Notes: generated by a model from the sequence alone, not told the origin. Positions 1-10,430 are shown, counted from the first letter of the stretch. The stretch is 42,761 nucleotides of DNA from Deltaproteobacteria bacterium (GCA_016187835.1 JACPIY010000059.1:1-42761), one strand, 5' to 3'. Numbers and translations: made by a program.

Positions 1-180
1 GGAAACGATATACTGAGAGGATGGGACGGTAATGATAACCTCGACGGAGGACCTGGTACAGATAACCTAATCGCTGGTGCTGGTTTTGACATATGCACCA
101 ATGGAGAAACCGAGACGGGCTGTGAATCTTCTTCATCTTCTTCGTCCTTCTCTTCTCCTCCATTTACTAATCATAAATAG
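1..180 (+). CDS. RTX / hemolysin-type calcium-binding repeat protein, C-terminal fragment (5' truncated by window edge)
   Basis: Frame 1 from base 1 reads [59 protein letters not shown] with a stop at 178-180. GNDxLxGxxGNDxLxGGxGxDxL nonapeptides are typical RTX repeats. Absent from the ORF track because there is no start codon in the window. Confidence 0.8.
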   Translation, partial: GNDILRGWDGNDNLDGGPGTDNLIAGAGFDICTNGETETGCESSSSSSSFSSPPFTNHK

Positions 181-356
181 ATTAACAACTAAAAAACCAA
201 GGGACAGGCGTTCTCAGCCTTTCCCTTTTCCGTTCTCATTTTTAACTTCAACTTTTAGATACTATCCAAAGCACTTTCATGAAGCTTTTTCAATAGAGTA
301 AACATTTCACATTGAGATTTGATTCATTAACGAGAGTCCACCCAAGAGCCGTATTA

Positions 357-384
357 GTAGGGAACGCACATATGCGTTCCCTAC
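357..384. repeat. REP-like palindrome, family I (GTAGGGAACGCACATATGCGTTCCCTAC)
   Basis: Near-perfect inverted repeat, differing by one base from the palindrome at 11432-11459. Confidence 0.85.
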
Positions 385-501
385 CTTCTCTCGGGGAATT
401 ACATCAAACTTGCGTTGATATATATGAATATCCTGTTTACAAGAAAGCAAACCAAAAGGTAATATAATAAAGCTCTTTGTCTTTGGCATACCAAAACAAG
501 A

Positions 502-1947
502 GTGAGAAAAAGGAAAACAATGACTTCTCATCCAAAAGTAGCAATAGTAGTGCTCAATTGGAATAAGCAAGATTATGTTCTTAGTCTCTTAGATTCACTC
601 CAAAATATAGAGTATGACAATTATGAAATTACAGTAGTAGATAACGCTTCCACAGACGGTTCGGTAGAAGCAATAAAAGAACAGTTTCCCGACATAGACA
701 TTCTAGTAAACACTAAAAACCTCGGTTGCGGGGGGGGATTAAATACTGGCATGAAGCACATAGTAGAGAAAGGAGAATACAAGTATATATGGCTCCTGGA
801 TAATGATGCCGAGATAGAAAACAATACCCTTCGGGAATTGATGAAGGTTATGGAAAGCGACGAAAAAATTGGAATTAGTGGTTGTGCCCTCTACGACTAT
901 CATAATAAAAACTTTCTTGTTGATTGCGGATCTTTCGTAAATAGGAAGGCTCAGTCAAAGGGTTTTTCAGGAGAAAACGTTGTATTGCCAAATGATCCTT
1001 TTGAGGTTGATTTTGTCATAAGCGCCTCGGCGGTAGTGAGAACTCAAGCAGTGAAAGAAGTCAATTTTATTGATCAAAGATACTTCTTTGAGTGGGATGA
1101 TATAGATTTTTGTATTAGTTTAAAGGAAAAGGGTTATAAGGCAGTTTCTGTTCCTTCAGCAAAGGTTTATCATAAACCTTTTTTACCTGGAGAGAGATCT
1201 TGGAATCCTTATTATGTATTCAGAAATAGGGCATTATTCATCAGTAAGCACCTAGGTTTTTGGGAAAGGATAAAAGCCTTTTACCCGGTTGCAAGAGAAA
1301 TGGCCAAAATATTCGCATACTCTTATCTACAAAATAGAAAAGGTAATGCAAATAAAATAAAATTTGCTTTTAGAGACTTCATTAAAAATAGATGGGGTGA
1401 ACGGGAATTCGCAACTGAAAAAAATTCTAATCAAGGAATAACCTTAACACAATTACGAAACAGAATTAATAATAAGAAAATTAAACTGATAATTTTCCCC
1501 ACTGGCAACAGGGATGATATAAACGAATTGCTTTCGGATTTATCTCAAATTAGAAGAGATTCTAGACAAAATTTGAAAGTTTATCTATTCCTACAAGAAA
1601 AAAGAATCCCGCTTATAAAAGTGGATTTAGCCGATAAAGTCATTCCTGAGAGTTTTTCAAATACTAAATTCCCAGTTATGAAACGACTTTCTAGTCTTGT
1701 AAAAATCTTATTTTATAAATTTGACATTGCCATAGACACAGCAACACATGAAACTCTGCTATATTACTATGCAACTTCGGAAGTATACAAATGGAATAGT
1801 AAGACAAATCTATTCTATAGTACTGATGAAAATATTTATAAAATCTGGAAATTACCCTTGGCTTTTATTTTAGGTGAGTTTGGGGCTTTTTTGATTTTTC
1901 CCCTTGTTTTTATCAAAAGCTTTAGCTATAAGATAAAGACTTATTAG
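502..1947 (+). CDS. GT2-family glycosyltransferase with C-terminal extension (start may be ATG 520)
   Basis: N-terminal KVAIVVLNWNKQDYVLSLLDSLQ...VVDNASTDGS...LLDNDAEIE, with FFEWDDIDFCISLKEKGYK: classic GT-A rhamnosyltransferase-like GT2. About 180 further residues follow the GT domain. Confidence 0.9.
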   Translation: MRKRKTMTSHPKVAIVVLNWNKQDYVLSLLDSLQNIEYDNYEITVVDNASTDGSVEAIKEQFPDIDILVNTKNLGCGGGLNTGMKHIVEKGEYKYIWLLDNDAEIENNTLRELMKVMESDEKIGISGCALYDYHNKNFLVDCGSFVNRKAQSKGFSGENVVLPNDPFEVDFVISASAVVRTQAVKEVNFIDQRYFFEWDDIDFCISLKEKGYKAVSVPSAKVYHKPFLPGERSWNPYYVFRNRALFISKHLGFWERIKAFYPVAREMAKIFAYSYLQNRKGNANKIKFAFRDFIKNRWGEREFATEKNSNQGITLTQLRNRINNKKIKLIIFPTGNRDDINELLSDLSQIRRDSRQNLKVYLFLQEKRIPLIKVDLADKVIPESFSNTKFPVMKRLSSLVKILFYKFDIAIDTATHETLLYYYATSEVYKWNSKTNLFYSTDENIYKIWKLPLAFILGEFGAFLIFPLVFIKSFSYKIKTY

Positions 1948-1948
1948 A

Positions 1949-2866
1949 ATGGAACGCTTTCCCAATTTCTTCATTGTCGGTGCAGCCAAATCAGGAACAA
2001 CGTCACTTTATCATTATCTCAACCAACATCCGGAGATTTATATGAGCCCATTGAAAGAACCAAAATATTTTTCCTCATCCGTGGTTAGGTTTCCACACAG
2101 CGGTCCAGGTGATATAGAGGTTGACAAAAGGGTTATAAAAACATGGAATAATTACGTAGAACTTTTTAGCAGTGTCTCAGGAGAAAAACGTATTGGCGAG
2201 GCCTCTCCCGACAACCTTTATTTTTATGAACATGTTGCGCCATTAATAAAACAAACCAACCCCGGAGCAAAGATAATTATAATTTTAAGAAACCCAACAG
2301 AAAGGGCGTTCTCCGCGTATACTCACCTTGTAAAATACGGACGAGAAACTCTGAGTTTTGAAGAAGCACTGGAAATCGAGGAACAGAGGAAAAAAGACAA
2401 CTATGAGTTCATATGGTTTTATAAAGACGTCGGTTTCTACTACTCTCAGGTTAAAAGATATCTTAACACTTTTGGAGAAAAGAACATAAGAGTCTATTTA
2501 TACGATGATTTTATTAAAAACCCGTCTGGACTTATAAGAGACATTTACGAGTTTCTTGAAGTAAATGCAAATTGTTTCCCGGATATGTCGACTAAGCACA
2601 ATGTCTCTCTGATACCTAAAAATAGGCTTCTACAAAATTTTCTCTCGGAATACGATCATACTTTAAAAAAAGTGTTTCGCCCTTTGTTTTTGAATACTAT
2701 AGGTAAAGAGAATACGGAAGGATTGGTTAATTTATTCAAGAATAAGAATTTAAAAAGAGAAAGCATCATGCCAAAGACAAAGCGATACTTAATTAAACTC
2801 TATAGAGATGATATTCTAGGTTTAAAAGACTTGATAAAGAGAGACCTCTCGAATTGGCTTGAATGA
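1949..2866 (+). CDS. Sulfotransferase domain protein (PAPS-dependent)
   Basis: 5'-PSB-like motif AAKSGTTSLYHYLNQHPEIYMSPLKEPKYF and 3'-PB-like motif ILRNPTERAFSAY. Confidence 0.9.
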   Translation: MERFPNFFIVGAAKSGTTSLYHYLNQHPEIYMSPLKEPKYFSSSVVRFPHSGPGDIEVDKRVIKTWNNYVELFSSVSGEKRIGEASPDNLYFYEHVAPLIKQTNPGAKIIIILRNPTERAFSAYTHLVKYGRETLSFEEALEIEEQRKKDNYEFIWFYKDVGFYYSQVKRYLNTFGEKNIRVYLYDDFIKNPSGLIRDIYEFLEVNANCFPDMSTKHNVSLIPKNRLLQNFLSEYDHTLKKVFRPLFLNTIGKENTEGLVNLFKNKNLKRESIMPKTKRYLIKLYRDDILGLKDLIKRDLSNWLE

Positions 2867-2913
2867 GGACAGTGACTTCTGGGGATTTATTTTGATTCCG
2901 AGTCCGGGTTTCT

Positions 2914-3849
2914 TTGAGAGCAAAATATATGAAAGTAAAATTGCCGAATTTCTTAATTGTTGGAACTGCTAAAAGTGGAACAACTTCGATTTATCAATAC
3001 TTGAAACAACACCCGGAAATATATGTACCAGCAAACAAAGAACCTCGGTTTTTTGTATCCTCAGAATTTAAAGAGATTAACCCTAATGATCCTTTTTACA
3101 AATATATAAACAACACCACAACATTCACCTTCGAAGACTACGAAAGATTGTTTGACAGTGTTGACAAAGAGAAAGCTATAGGTGAGGCCAGCGTTCAATA
3201 TCTTTATTTTTATAACGCTGCAATTCCCCAAATAAAAAAATATTTGGGAAATATAAAGATAATAATGATTTTAAGAAACCCCGTCGAAAGAGCCTTCTCC
3301 GCTTATAGTCATTACTCGGCAGTCAAAGCTGAGGTTTTATCCTTTGAACAATGCCTAGACATAGAACAAGAAAGAAGAAAAAACAACTGGGCTATGGCAC
3401 GCTTTTATAAAGATTTGGGTTTTTACTACAAACAAGTGTACTCGTATACTAAGAACTTTAGTCAAGTGAAGGTTTACTTGTACGATGATTTAAAGAAGAA
3501 CTCTTCAGTTGTAGTAAGAGACCTATACGAATTTTTAGAGGTTGATCCTTCTTTCGTACCTTATAACATAAACATTAAATATAACGTATCGGGCGTTCCC
3601 CAAATTGAAGCACTACAATCCTTCTTTTCAAGATACGATCATCCTTTAAAAAAGCTACTTCGGCCATTCCTTCTTAATACAATCGGTAAAGAAAATACCG
3701 AGAATTTGGTTAATCATTTTAAGAACAAAAATTTAAGAAAAGAAAAAATAAAACCTGAGACAAAAAAATATTTAATTGAAATCTACAGGGATGATATTCT
3801 TATGCTAGGGAAGTTAATAAAACGGGATCTTTCAGCATGGCTCAAATAA
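2914..3849 (+). CDS. Sulfotransferase domain protein
   Basis: TAKSGTTSIYQYLKQHPEIYVPANKEPRFF and ILRNPVERAFSAY; paralogous to the preceding ORF, including the C-terminal tail. Confidence 0.9.
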   Translation: MRAKYMKVKLPNFLIVGTAKSGTTSIYQYLKQHPEIYVPANKEPRFFVSSEFKEINPNDPFYKYINNTTTFTFEDYERLFDSVDKEKAIGEASVQYLYFYNAAIPQIKKYLGNIKIIMILRNPVERAFSAYSHYSAVKAEVLSFEQCLDIEQERRKNNWAMARFYKDLGFYYKQVYSYTKNFSQVKVYLYDDLKKNSSVVVRDLYEFLEVDPSFVPYNINIKYNVSGVPQIEALQSFFSRYDHPLKKLLRPFLLNTIGKENTENLVNHFKNKNLRKEKIKPETKKYLIEIYRDDILMLGKLIKRDLSAWLK

Positions 3850-3875
3850 GAAACACAATTTCGATAGGTAGAACA

Positions 3876-5270
3876 ATGCTTCATAAACCAAAAGTAGCTA
3901 TAGTGATAGTTAACTGGAATAAGAAGGATTATTTACTCAACCTTCTAAATTCTTTAAGGAATATAGATTATGAAAATTATGAAATTATAGTTGTTGATAA
4001 CGCTTCTACGGATGGCTCATCAGAAGCGATAAGACATCAATTCCCTAATATACATACCATAGTAAACCCTCAGAATATCGGTGGAACCGGTGGATTCAAT
4101 ACCGGGATGAGATATGCATTGCAGAAAGGAGGTTATAAATACATATGGCTTTTAGATAATGACGTCCAGGTGGAGAATAACACCCTTAACGAATTGATAA
4201 TAGCTATGGAAAATGACCGGAGAATAGGAATAGCAGGATCGAGAATAGTAGACACCGAAAGAAGAGATATCACAGTTGAAGCGGGAGCCTTTATAAGATG
4301 GGATACAATCGACGTTAGGCCTTTATTTAGAAACAAAAAAAGCCTTGATGTAGAAAATGAAATTGAGGATGTTGACTATGTCGCTGTTTGCTCGGCTTTG
4401 ATTAAGATTAGTGCTCTAGATAATGTAGGCCTTATGGATGAAAGGTTTTTTTTCTTCTGGGACGACATGGATTGGGGGCTTCAATTCAAGGAGAATGGTT
4501 ATCGGGTTGTTGCGGTTTTAAATTCAATCGTTTACCACCCCACCTTTACAGAAAAGAGAAGTCCGTTAGTAGACCTCTACTATGGTACTCGAAACGCCCT
4601 ATTGACATATGCAAAGCATACAAATCCTCTAAAAAGGATTCCAATCTTTTTTAACTATATGAATTGGCGTTCCAAAAGCCTTATTTTTTGGGGTATAAGC
4701 GGGAGAAGGGATTTAATGATGATGGGAGCTAATGGAATTTGTGATTTTATAATGGGCAAATGGGGCGGCAAAGTGTTAGACACTGTGCCCCAAAAGACAT
4801 ATGACATGCCAAGTGAGTTACCGAAAGAAGCCAAAAAAATTCTAATTCTAAATAGTGGATACAGAACTGAAATTTTTGCAGCTTTAACTCAATTAAAACA
4901 TTTTTCCCCAAATGCTGATTTTACATTACTCATGTATGATGACAGGTTAGATATCTATAACAATACTTTTAAGCTCATAATTAAGATAAATTCTAAAAAA
5001 CAACACAAGCTGATCCATAGTCTTGCGATTTTTTTTAAAATTCTGTTCAAAAACTATGATTTTGCAGTAAACTCAAAGGACCCGTCCCCTTTCTCGTTTG
5101 CAGTAAAGAAAGCCTACGACTTTAATTACTCCACAAAAGAATTTATAGAAAGTAAAAATGATCTAAAAAATATCTGGAAGCTCATCCTTTCAAGTGTTCT
5201 AGGTGAACTCGTAGGAATACTGTTGTTACCAGTTATATATATTAGTAGCCTTAGACACGGTAAAGCATAA
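3876..5270 (+). CDS. GT2-family glycosyltransferase with C-terminal extension
   Basis: KVAIVIVNWNKKDYLLNLLNSLRNIDYENYEIIVVDNASTDGSSEAI...; paralog of 502-1947. The ORF opens at 3837, but ATG 3876 (MLHKPKVAIV) is the likelier start and avoids overlap with the upstream gene. Confidence 0.88.
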   Translation: MLHKPKVAIVIVNWNKKDYLLNLLNSLRNIDYENYEIIVVDNASTDGSSEAIRHQFPNIHTIVNPQNIGGTGGFNTGMRYALQKGGYKYIWLLDNDVQVENNTLNELIIAMENDRRIGIAGSRIVDTERRDITVEAGAFIRWDTIDVRPLFRNKKSLDVENEIEDVDYVAVCSALIKISALDNVGLMDERFFFFWDDMDWGLQFKENGYRVVAVLNSIVYHPTFTEKRSPLVDLYYGTRNALLTYAKHTNPLKRIPIFFNYMNWRSKSLIFWGISGRRDLMMMGANGICDFIMGKWGGKVLDTVPQKTYDMPSELPKEAKKILILNSGYRTEIFAALTQLKHFSPNADFTLLMYDDRLDIYNNTFKLIIKINSKKQHKLIHSLAIFFKILFKNYDFAVNSKDPSPFSFAVKKAYDFNYSTKEFIESKNDLKNIWKLILSSVLGELVGILLLPVIYISSLRHGKA

Positions 5271-5277
5271 CACAACA

Positions 5278-6210
5278 ATGGATGTGAAACTGCCAAATTT
5301 TCTAATCGTTGGAGCCATGAGAAGTGGTACAACTTCGCTTTGGCGTTATTTAAAACAGCACCCACAAATTTATATGCCGAGCGTGAAAGAGCCACGTTTT
5401 TTAGCATCTTCTATTTTTCTCAAGTTAGGAGATGAGTTTTATCGTTTTCAGCGCGTATGTAAATCTGATCCAACCTGCACCTTTGAAGATTACATTGAAC
5501 TATTTAGAAATGCTAAAGATGAAAGTGCAATCGGTGAGGCAAGTCCGCATTATCTCTATCCGCACCGTTCAACAATTCCAACAATAAAACATTATTTAGG
5601 GGATGTGAAAATAATAATTATTTTAAGAAATCCGGCTGATAGAGCGTTTTCCGCTTATAAACACGCCTTATTAATAAGTAATAAAAAATCACCCTTTAAG
5701 GAACAATTACCATTTGAAAAATGTCTTGAAATAGAGGAAGAAAGAAGAAAGAGCGAAGTCTGGCCAATGATGAATTTCTATAAAGACCTAGGATTTTATT
5801 ACAGACAAGTAAAAGCCTATATGGAAAACTTCAGTCGAGTGAAGGTATGTCTTTATGATGACCTAAACATGGATGCTTTAGGATTAATACAGGACGTTTA
5901 TAAATTCCTGGAAGTAGATTCCTCATTCACCCCCGAAATAGGTGTCAAGCACAATATATCACCCCCTATGAACAAGGTCCTAAGAGAATTTCTCTTAGAT
6001 TATGATCATTTCTTAAAAAAACTCCTTCGCCCCATTTTGCTAAATTCAATAGGCATAAATAACACCGAGAAGCTAGTTAACCTTTTTAAGAACGTAGACC
6101 AAATAAAGATGAGACCAGAGACAAGAAGATATTTAATCGATCTTTATAGAGATGATATATTAAAGTTGCAGGATTTAATACAGCGTGACCTATCAAGTTG
6201 GTTAAAATAA
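5278..6210 (+). CDS. Sulfotransferase domain protein
   Basis: VGAMRSGTTSLWRYLKQHPQIYMPSVKEPRFL and ILRNPADRAFSAYKHA; third paralog. Confidence 0.9.
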   Translation: MDVKLPNFLIVGAMRSGTTSLWRYLKQHPQIYMPSVKEPRFLASSIFLKLGDEFYRFQRVCKSDPTCTFEDYIELFRNAKDESAIGEASPHYLYPHRSTIPTIKHYLGDVKIIIILRNPADRAFSAYKHALLISNKKSPFKEQLPFEKCLEIEEERRKSEVWPMMNFYKDLGFYYRQVKAYMENFSRVKVCLYDDLNMDALGLIQDVYKFLEVDSSFTPEIGVKHNISPPMNKVLREFLLDYDHFLKKLLRPILLNSIGINNTEKLVNLFKNVDQIKMRPETRRYLIDLYRDDILKLQDLIQRDLSSWLK

Positions 6211-6226
6211 TAATAAGGCAGGGTTA

Positions 6227-7540
6227 TTATATTTTCCCAATCGCAGCGCCTACAAAAAACCCGTCTTTTATAGACTCTGCTATGCCCTGAAAAATCCAAC
6301 GTCCATAACGGCCAACCTGAAATATGCTTTGTTCTTCTAATAATTTCAAAGTTCTTTCCCGCCAATTAGAATTAGGCCAGGACCAGGTGTAAGCAACATC
6401 AATCCAAGTAGGATCTACCGTCTCCGCTTCCTCAATGAATTTCCATGACTGCAATTCTTTAACTACCGTTTTAGAATATAAAGCTATTTCCTCATCAGAC
6501 GGTTTTTCTCCACCTCGATACGCCCTTTCTGCATAAATACTAACGCGGTCGTTCTCTTTTTGTGAAGATTCGGGAAGAAAGGAAACATCAACGTTACTAT
6601 AAAAGCCAACTCGATGAAAGCCGGAGTTGCTGTCGGGAATATACAACCAGTGTTCGCCAGGACACTTGCTTCCACGCTTTGCTCCTATATTTAGCACAAG
6701 CACTGAAGTACAACAATCCGGCTCACAGTCTATCTCGAGAGCTGCTATCTCCATGATTCTGTTGAGCGGTAGAGTTGAAATCAAGTTATCATACTTTGCA
6801 CAAGAGCCATTTTGGAATGAAATCTCTTTTTGAGTCAGATTAATTCTTGCCACTTTTTTTTCATAATTAACATTACAACGTTCTGCCATACGCCCGGCAA
6901 GAGTATTTAAACCTTCTTTGGGGTAAATATATATCACATTGTATCCAACTGCCGGAGGGGTTTTATTAAAAGCCCCCTGAATTACAATGGATTGATTCAC
7001 CGGTGACTTATAAGCGTCCTGGGGAGCTATACGAGTCCAAAGGCCAGCCGTGTACTTTTCATGGAATGGAGCGAAAAAAAGTTGCGTCAGGGTTTGACCG
7101 AAGCTCTGTTCCAACCAATCTGACATGGTTTTAGGATTTCCCTTTGGAGCAACCATTATCTCATCAAGCGCTTTTTTGGCAATTTCTTTATCAAGATAAC
7201 CCAGATGGTTTTGTATTGGATAAGGAACATAAAGGTCCTGCTTGCTGAAGAATACCGCCGAGCGACGCTTGTAGGATTTTACCGGCGCAAGAGATCGAAT
7301 GAAATGTAGAACAGTCGGGTCCCCGCCAAAAATCCAATGTCCTCCTCCAATTTCAAATCGGTAGGCTTCTTTATCATCAGGAGAAGAGTATATTCGCCTC
7401 GATTGTCCGGGAAAAAGGTAATAGGATGAACAAATCCCTCCGGGAATACTCTGAGATTCATATACAGGCAACCCAGATACCCAGCCCGCAGAAAGACCGG
7501 TCATACCGGCACCCAGAATAAGGCCCTTTGAATGTTTCAT
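6227..7540 (-). CDS. FAD/NAD(P)-binding oxidoreductase (protoporphyrinogen oxidase / UDP-galactopyranose mutase-like)
   Basis: N-terminal LILGAGMTGLSAGWVSGLPVYESQSIPGGICSS (dinucleotide-binding fold), IGGGHWIFGGDPTVLHFI; C-terminal QVGRYGRWIFQGIAESIKDGFFVGAAIG. Confidence 0.75.
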   Translation of the reverse strand: MKHSKGLILGAGMTGLSAGWVSGLPVYESQSIPGGICSSYYLFPGQSRRIYSSPDDKEAYRFEIGGGHWIFGGDPTVLHFIRSLAPVKSYKRRSAVFFSKQDLYVPYPIQNHLGYLDKEIAKKALDEIMVAPKGNPKTMSDWLEQSFGQTLTQLFFAPFHEKYTAGLWTRIAPQDAYKSPVNQSIVIQGAFNKTPPAVGYNVIYIYPKEGLNTLAGRMAERCNVNYEKKVARINLTQKEISFQNGSCAKYDNLISTLPLNRIMEIAALEIDCEPDCCTSVLVLNIGAKRGSKCPGEHWLYIPDSNSGFHRVGFYSNVDVSFLPESSQKENDRVSIYAERAYRGGEKPSDEEIALYSKTVVKELQSWKFIEEAETVDPTWIDVAYTWSWPNSNWRERTLKLLEEQSIFQVGRYGRWIFQGIAESIKDGFFVGAAIGKI

Positions 7541-7628
7541 TATAAAAGTATCCCCTACTGCAACGTGTGCTGTTTTTACACTTTAAATCCATTCCTACAC
7601 ATTCTACCAAATACTTAGACAATGACAA

Positions 7629-9575
7629 TCAAACCCTAGCGAGAATATTCCCCCAGTCATCCACTCCGCATCTAAAATCTGGAGGAAGGAAGAGAGTAGA
7701 CGTGTTCTCTAAAATTATCGCGGGTCCTGAAAAAGTAAATCCGGGGAAGAAATCATCCCTTCTATAGGAGCTTATCTTAATCTTCTTGTTATGAAAAAAT
7801 AGCTTTTGCCTGAGAGATTCAACATCCCGCTTGGCTTTATTTAATCGAGGAAGGTCGAGTTTTACCTTTGGCACCGTAGCCCTAATCCTTAAAGTTACAA
7901 TTTCTACGTCACTCTCCCTTTTGATATAGCCGTACATCTTTTTATGAGTTCTATGAAAATCCTCAACAAAATTCTTGCTGTAGGAAATCGTAATTTCATG
8001 AGATTGTCTTTTATATCGCACATCCAGAAAGTATTTGAATTTAACTTCTTCCCCGGGGAAATCTTTATGTGCCCTCTCCTCTAAAATTCTAAAACCCCTT
8101 TGAATAGACCCCAAATTAGCCTTCCTTCCCGCCAAAAAAGTCGTAACACTGTAGTCCTTGAATGAGTCGGCCATAAGCATTCCCAGGGCAGAAAGGACAC
8201 CGGGGTCTCTTGGAAAAATCACGGTCTTGATCCCCAATCCAAGTGCAAGTTCACACGCATGAAGCCCACCAGCCCCCCCAAAAGAAAGAAGAGCAAAATC
8301 CCGCGGGTCAAAACCCCTGCCGATTGAAATGACTCTCAGTGCTCTTTCCATATTTGCATTCGCAACTTTTATTATTCCTTCAGCAAGTTGAATAAGAGAG
8401 AGTTTCATTTTATCTGCCAACCTACAGAGAGCAATTTTAGATTGGTCCGGGAAGAGCTTCATTCGTCCTCCGAGAAACCAGTCTGGATTTATTCTTCCAA
8501 CCGCAAGGTTTGCATCCGTTACAGTCGCATCAATGCCCCTTCCATAACACGCGGGCCCCGGATCTGCCCCCGCACTAAGAGGTCCCACTTTTAGAGCGCC
8601 TCCAGAGTCAATATGTGCGATTGACCCGCCACCTGCACCAATGCTAATGACATCAATCATAGGAATCTTTATCGGGATGTTATCAATAATCGTTTCTGTG
8701 GTAAATCTAAGCGTTCCGTCACAAAGAGCGACATCCGTCGAGGTACCGCCCATATCGTAGGTAATTACTTTATCGTGTCCGATTGCCTCGGCAATCTTAA
8801 ATGCACCGACTACACCTCCCGCAGGCCCTGAGAGAAGAATCCTCACCGGTTCTTCACCAGCCTGATTGGGGGAGATAACACCACCACTTGATTGCATAAC
8901 TGACACTCTACACTCAGTTAAATTCTTATAAAGCTCACTCATGTAAGATTTGACTTTTGGAAGCAGATATGAATTCGTCACAACTGTAGAAGTTCTTTCA
9001 TACTCTCTAAATTCGGGAAGGATTTTTGACGAAGTTGAAACAGCTACCCCAATAGGGGGCAGAAGGTTTTCTACTTTTTCCTCATTCTTAGGGTTTGCAT
9101 AAGAATGGAGAAAGGAAATAGCAATTCCCTCTACCTTCAGCTTTTTAAGTTTTATATAAAGCCTTTTAACATCCTCTAAGTTAACTTGAGTTAAGATTTT
9201 CCCGTCAAAAGAAGTCCTTTCCCGAACCCCGAATCTAAGCTCCCTTTCAACAAGGGGTTTCTGAGGCTCCCAGAAAAGGTCGTAGAGTTTTTCCCTATTT
9301 TGTCTCCCTATCTCAATTACATCTTCAAATCCCTTTGTCGTTATAAGAGCTACTCTTGCCCCTTTTCTTTCAAGCAGAGTATTCGTCGCAACTGTTGTTC
9401 CATGCACGATTTCAAGGTTTTTAATTTTCCCTCCAAAAATATCACTGAGACCGTTCATGATAGCCTGGGAAGGATCATGGGGACTTGAAAGCACCTTGTG
9501 AACACCGATGTGTTTCCCATCAAAAAACACAAAATCGGTAAAAGTACCACCTGTATCTATTCCAACTTGCATCAT
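7629..9575 (-). CDS. Hydantoinase/oxoprolinase A family protein
   Basis: MQVGIDTGGTFTDFVFF, HGTTVATNTLLERKGARVALITTKGFEDVIEIGRQ, LLSGPAGGVVGA, YDMGGTSTDVAL, SIGAGGGSIA. Confidence 0.92.
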   Translation of the reverse strand: MMQVGIDTGGTFTDFVFFDGKHIGVHKVLSSPHDPSQAIMNGLSDIFGGKIKNLEIVHGTTVATNTLLERKGARVALITTKGFEDVIEIGRQNREKLYDLFWEPQKPLVERELRFGVRERTSFDGKILTQVNLEDVKRLYIKLKKLKVEGIAISFLHSYANPKNEEKVENLLPPIGVAVSTSSKILPEFREYERTSTVVTNSYLLPKVKSYMSELYKNLTECRVSVMQSSGGVISPNQAGEEPVRILLSGPAGGVVGAFKIAEAIGHDKVITYDMGGTSTDVALCDGTLRFTTETIIDNIPIKIPMIDVISIGAGGGSIAHIDSGGALKVGPLSAGADPGPACYGRGIDATVTDANLAVGRINPDWFLGGRMKLFPDQSKIALCRLADKMKLSLIQLAEGIIKVANANMERALRVISIGRGFDPRDFALLSFGGAGGLHACELALGLGIKTVIFPRDPGVLSALGMLMADSFKDYSVTTFLAGRKANLGSIQRGFRILEERAHKDFPGEEVKFKYFLDVRYKRQSHEITISYSKNFVEDFHRTHKKMYGYIKRESDVEIVTLRIRATVPKVKLDLPRLNKAKRDVESLRQKLFFHNKKIKISSYRRDDFFPGFTFSGPAIILENTSTLFLPPDFRCGVDDWGNILARV

Positions 9576-9618
9576 GAGGAATATCAGTTGCAGTAAGGTT
9601 ATAGTTATTTTTTAACCT

Positions 9619-10218
9619 TTACAAACTACCCTTTCCTGAAACCAACTCCATAATTCCTCTTCTTATCATCATAATCCCAATTGCCGCGAGCAGTATACTC
9701 ATGATCTTGGCGAAAGCCCTTGCCCCGCTTTCTCCAAGAAAAGACAAGATAACATCGGCTTTATAAAGCACAACTCCCAAGATAAGAAGATTTAACCCAA
9801 ATGCAGTTAGGGTTGATAGGAATCCTTGAGTGTCAACAAGTATGATGAGAGTTGTAAGCACCGCAGGACCAACGATAAGAGGAGTCCCAATTGGAAAAAC
9901 ACCCAATGAATAGTTTAGTTTTTTTTTAACTTCATGATTTTCTTCTCTTAGTAAATCCAGGATGGAAAAAGTAAAAAGCAGAAGCCCCCCCGCAATTGCA
10001 AAATCCGCAACACTTATTCCCAGAATCTTAAATATAAATTTCCCTGCAAGAACAAATATAACACCCAGTATGCAGGCAGTAAGTATTGAATCTCTCGCTA
10101 TCTTTTTCCTTTCGCCACGCTCCAATTCCCTAGTAAGGGAAAGATACATAGGCATAATCCCTATCGGGTCTATAGCAACAAAAAGAGGAATAAAACTGAG
10201 TATGAGAGATTGTATCAT
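9619..10218 (-). CDS. MarC family integral membrane protein
   Basis: [29 protein letters not shown]...; typical MarC N-terminus and length. ATGA overlap with the upstream rpoZ stop. Confidence 0.88.
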   Translation of the reverse strand: MIQSLILSFIPLFVAIDPIGIMPMYLSLTRELERGERKKIARDSILTACILGVIFVLAGKFIFKILGISVADFAIAGGLLLFTFSILDLLREENHEVKKKLNYSLGVFPIGTPLIVGPAVLTTLIILVDTQGFLSTLTAFGLNLLILGVVLYKADVILSFLGESGARAFAKIMSILLAAIGIMMIRRGIMELVSGKGSL

Positions 10219-10430
10219 TTCCTATGGCTGACATGACCAGGAGGATAAATGACCGATACTTTTTCTTCTGCGATCTCCCTTAAAGCAAGAACAACATGTT
10301 TATTGTCAACCTCTTCCGAAAGTGGCTGTGCGCCCTTTGCAATCTGCTTTGCCCTTTTCATGGCTGCAATAGCTAGAGCAAACCTGTTTTCGACCTTTTC
10401 AAGACAATCTTCAATCGTTACTCTCGCCAT
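10215..10430 (-). CDS. rpoZ: DNA-directed RNA polymerase omega subunit
   Basis: [58 protein letters not shown]. Confidence 0.88.
   Translation of the reverse strand: MARVTIEDCLEKVENRFALAIAAMKRAKQIAKGAQPLSEEVDNKHVVLALREIAEEKVSVIYPPGHVSHRK

Noticed and set aside
7629-9575. Hydantoinase A without an adjacent hydantoinase B as a novel system
   Set aside because: Solo members of this family are common; nothing else at the locus supports a distinct system.
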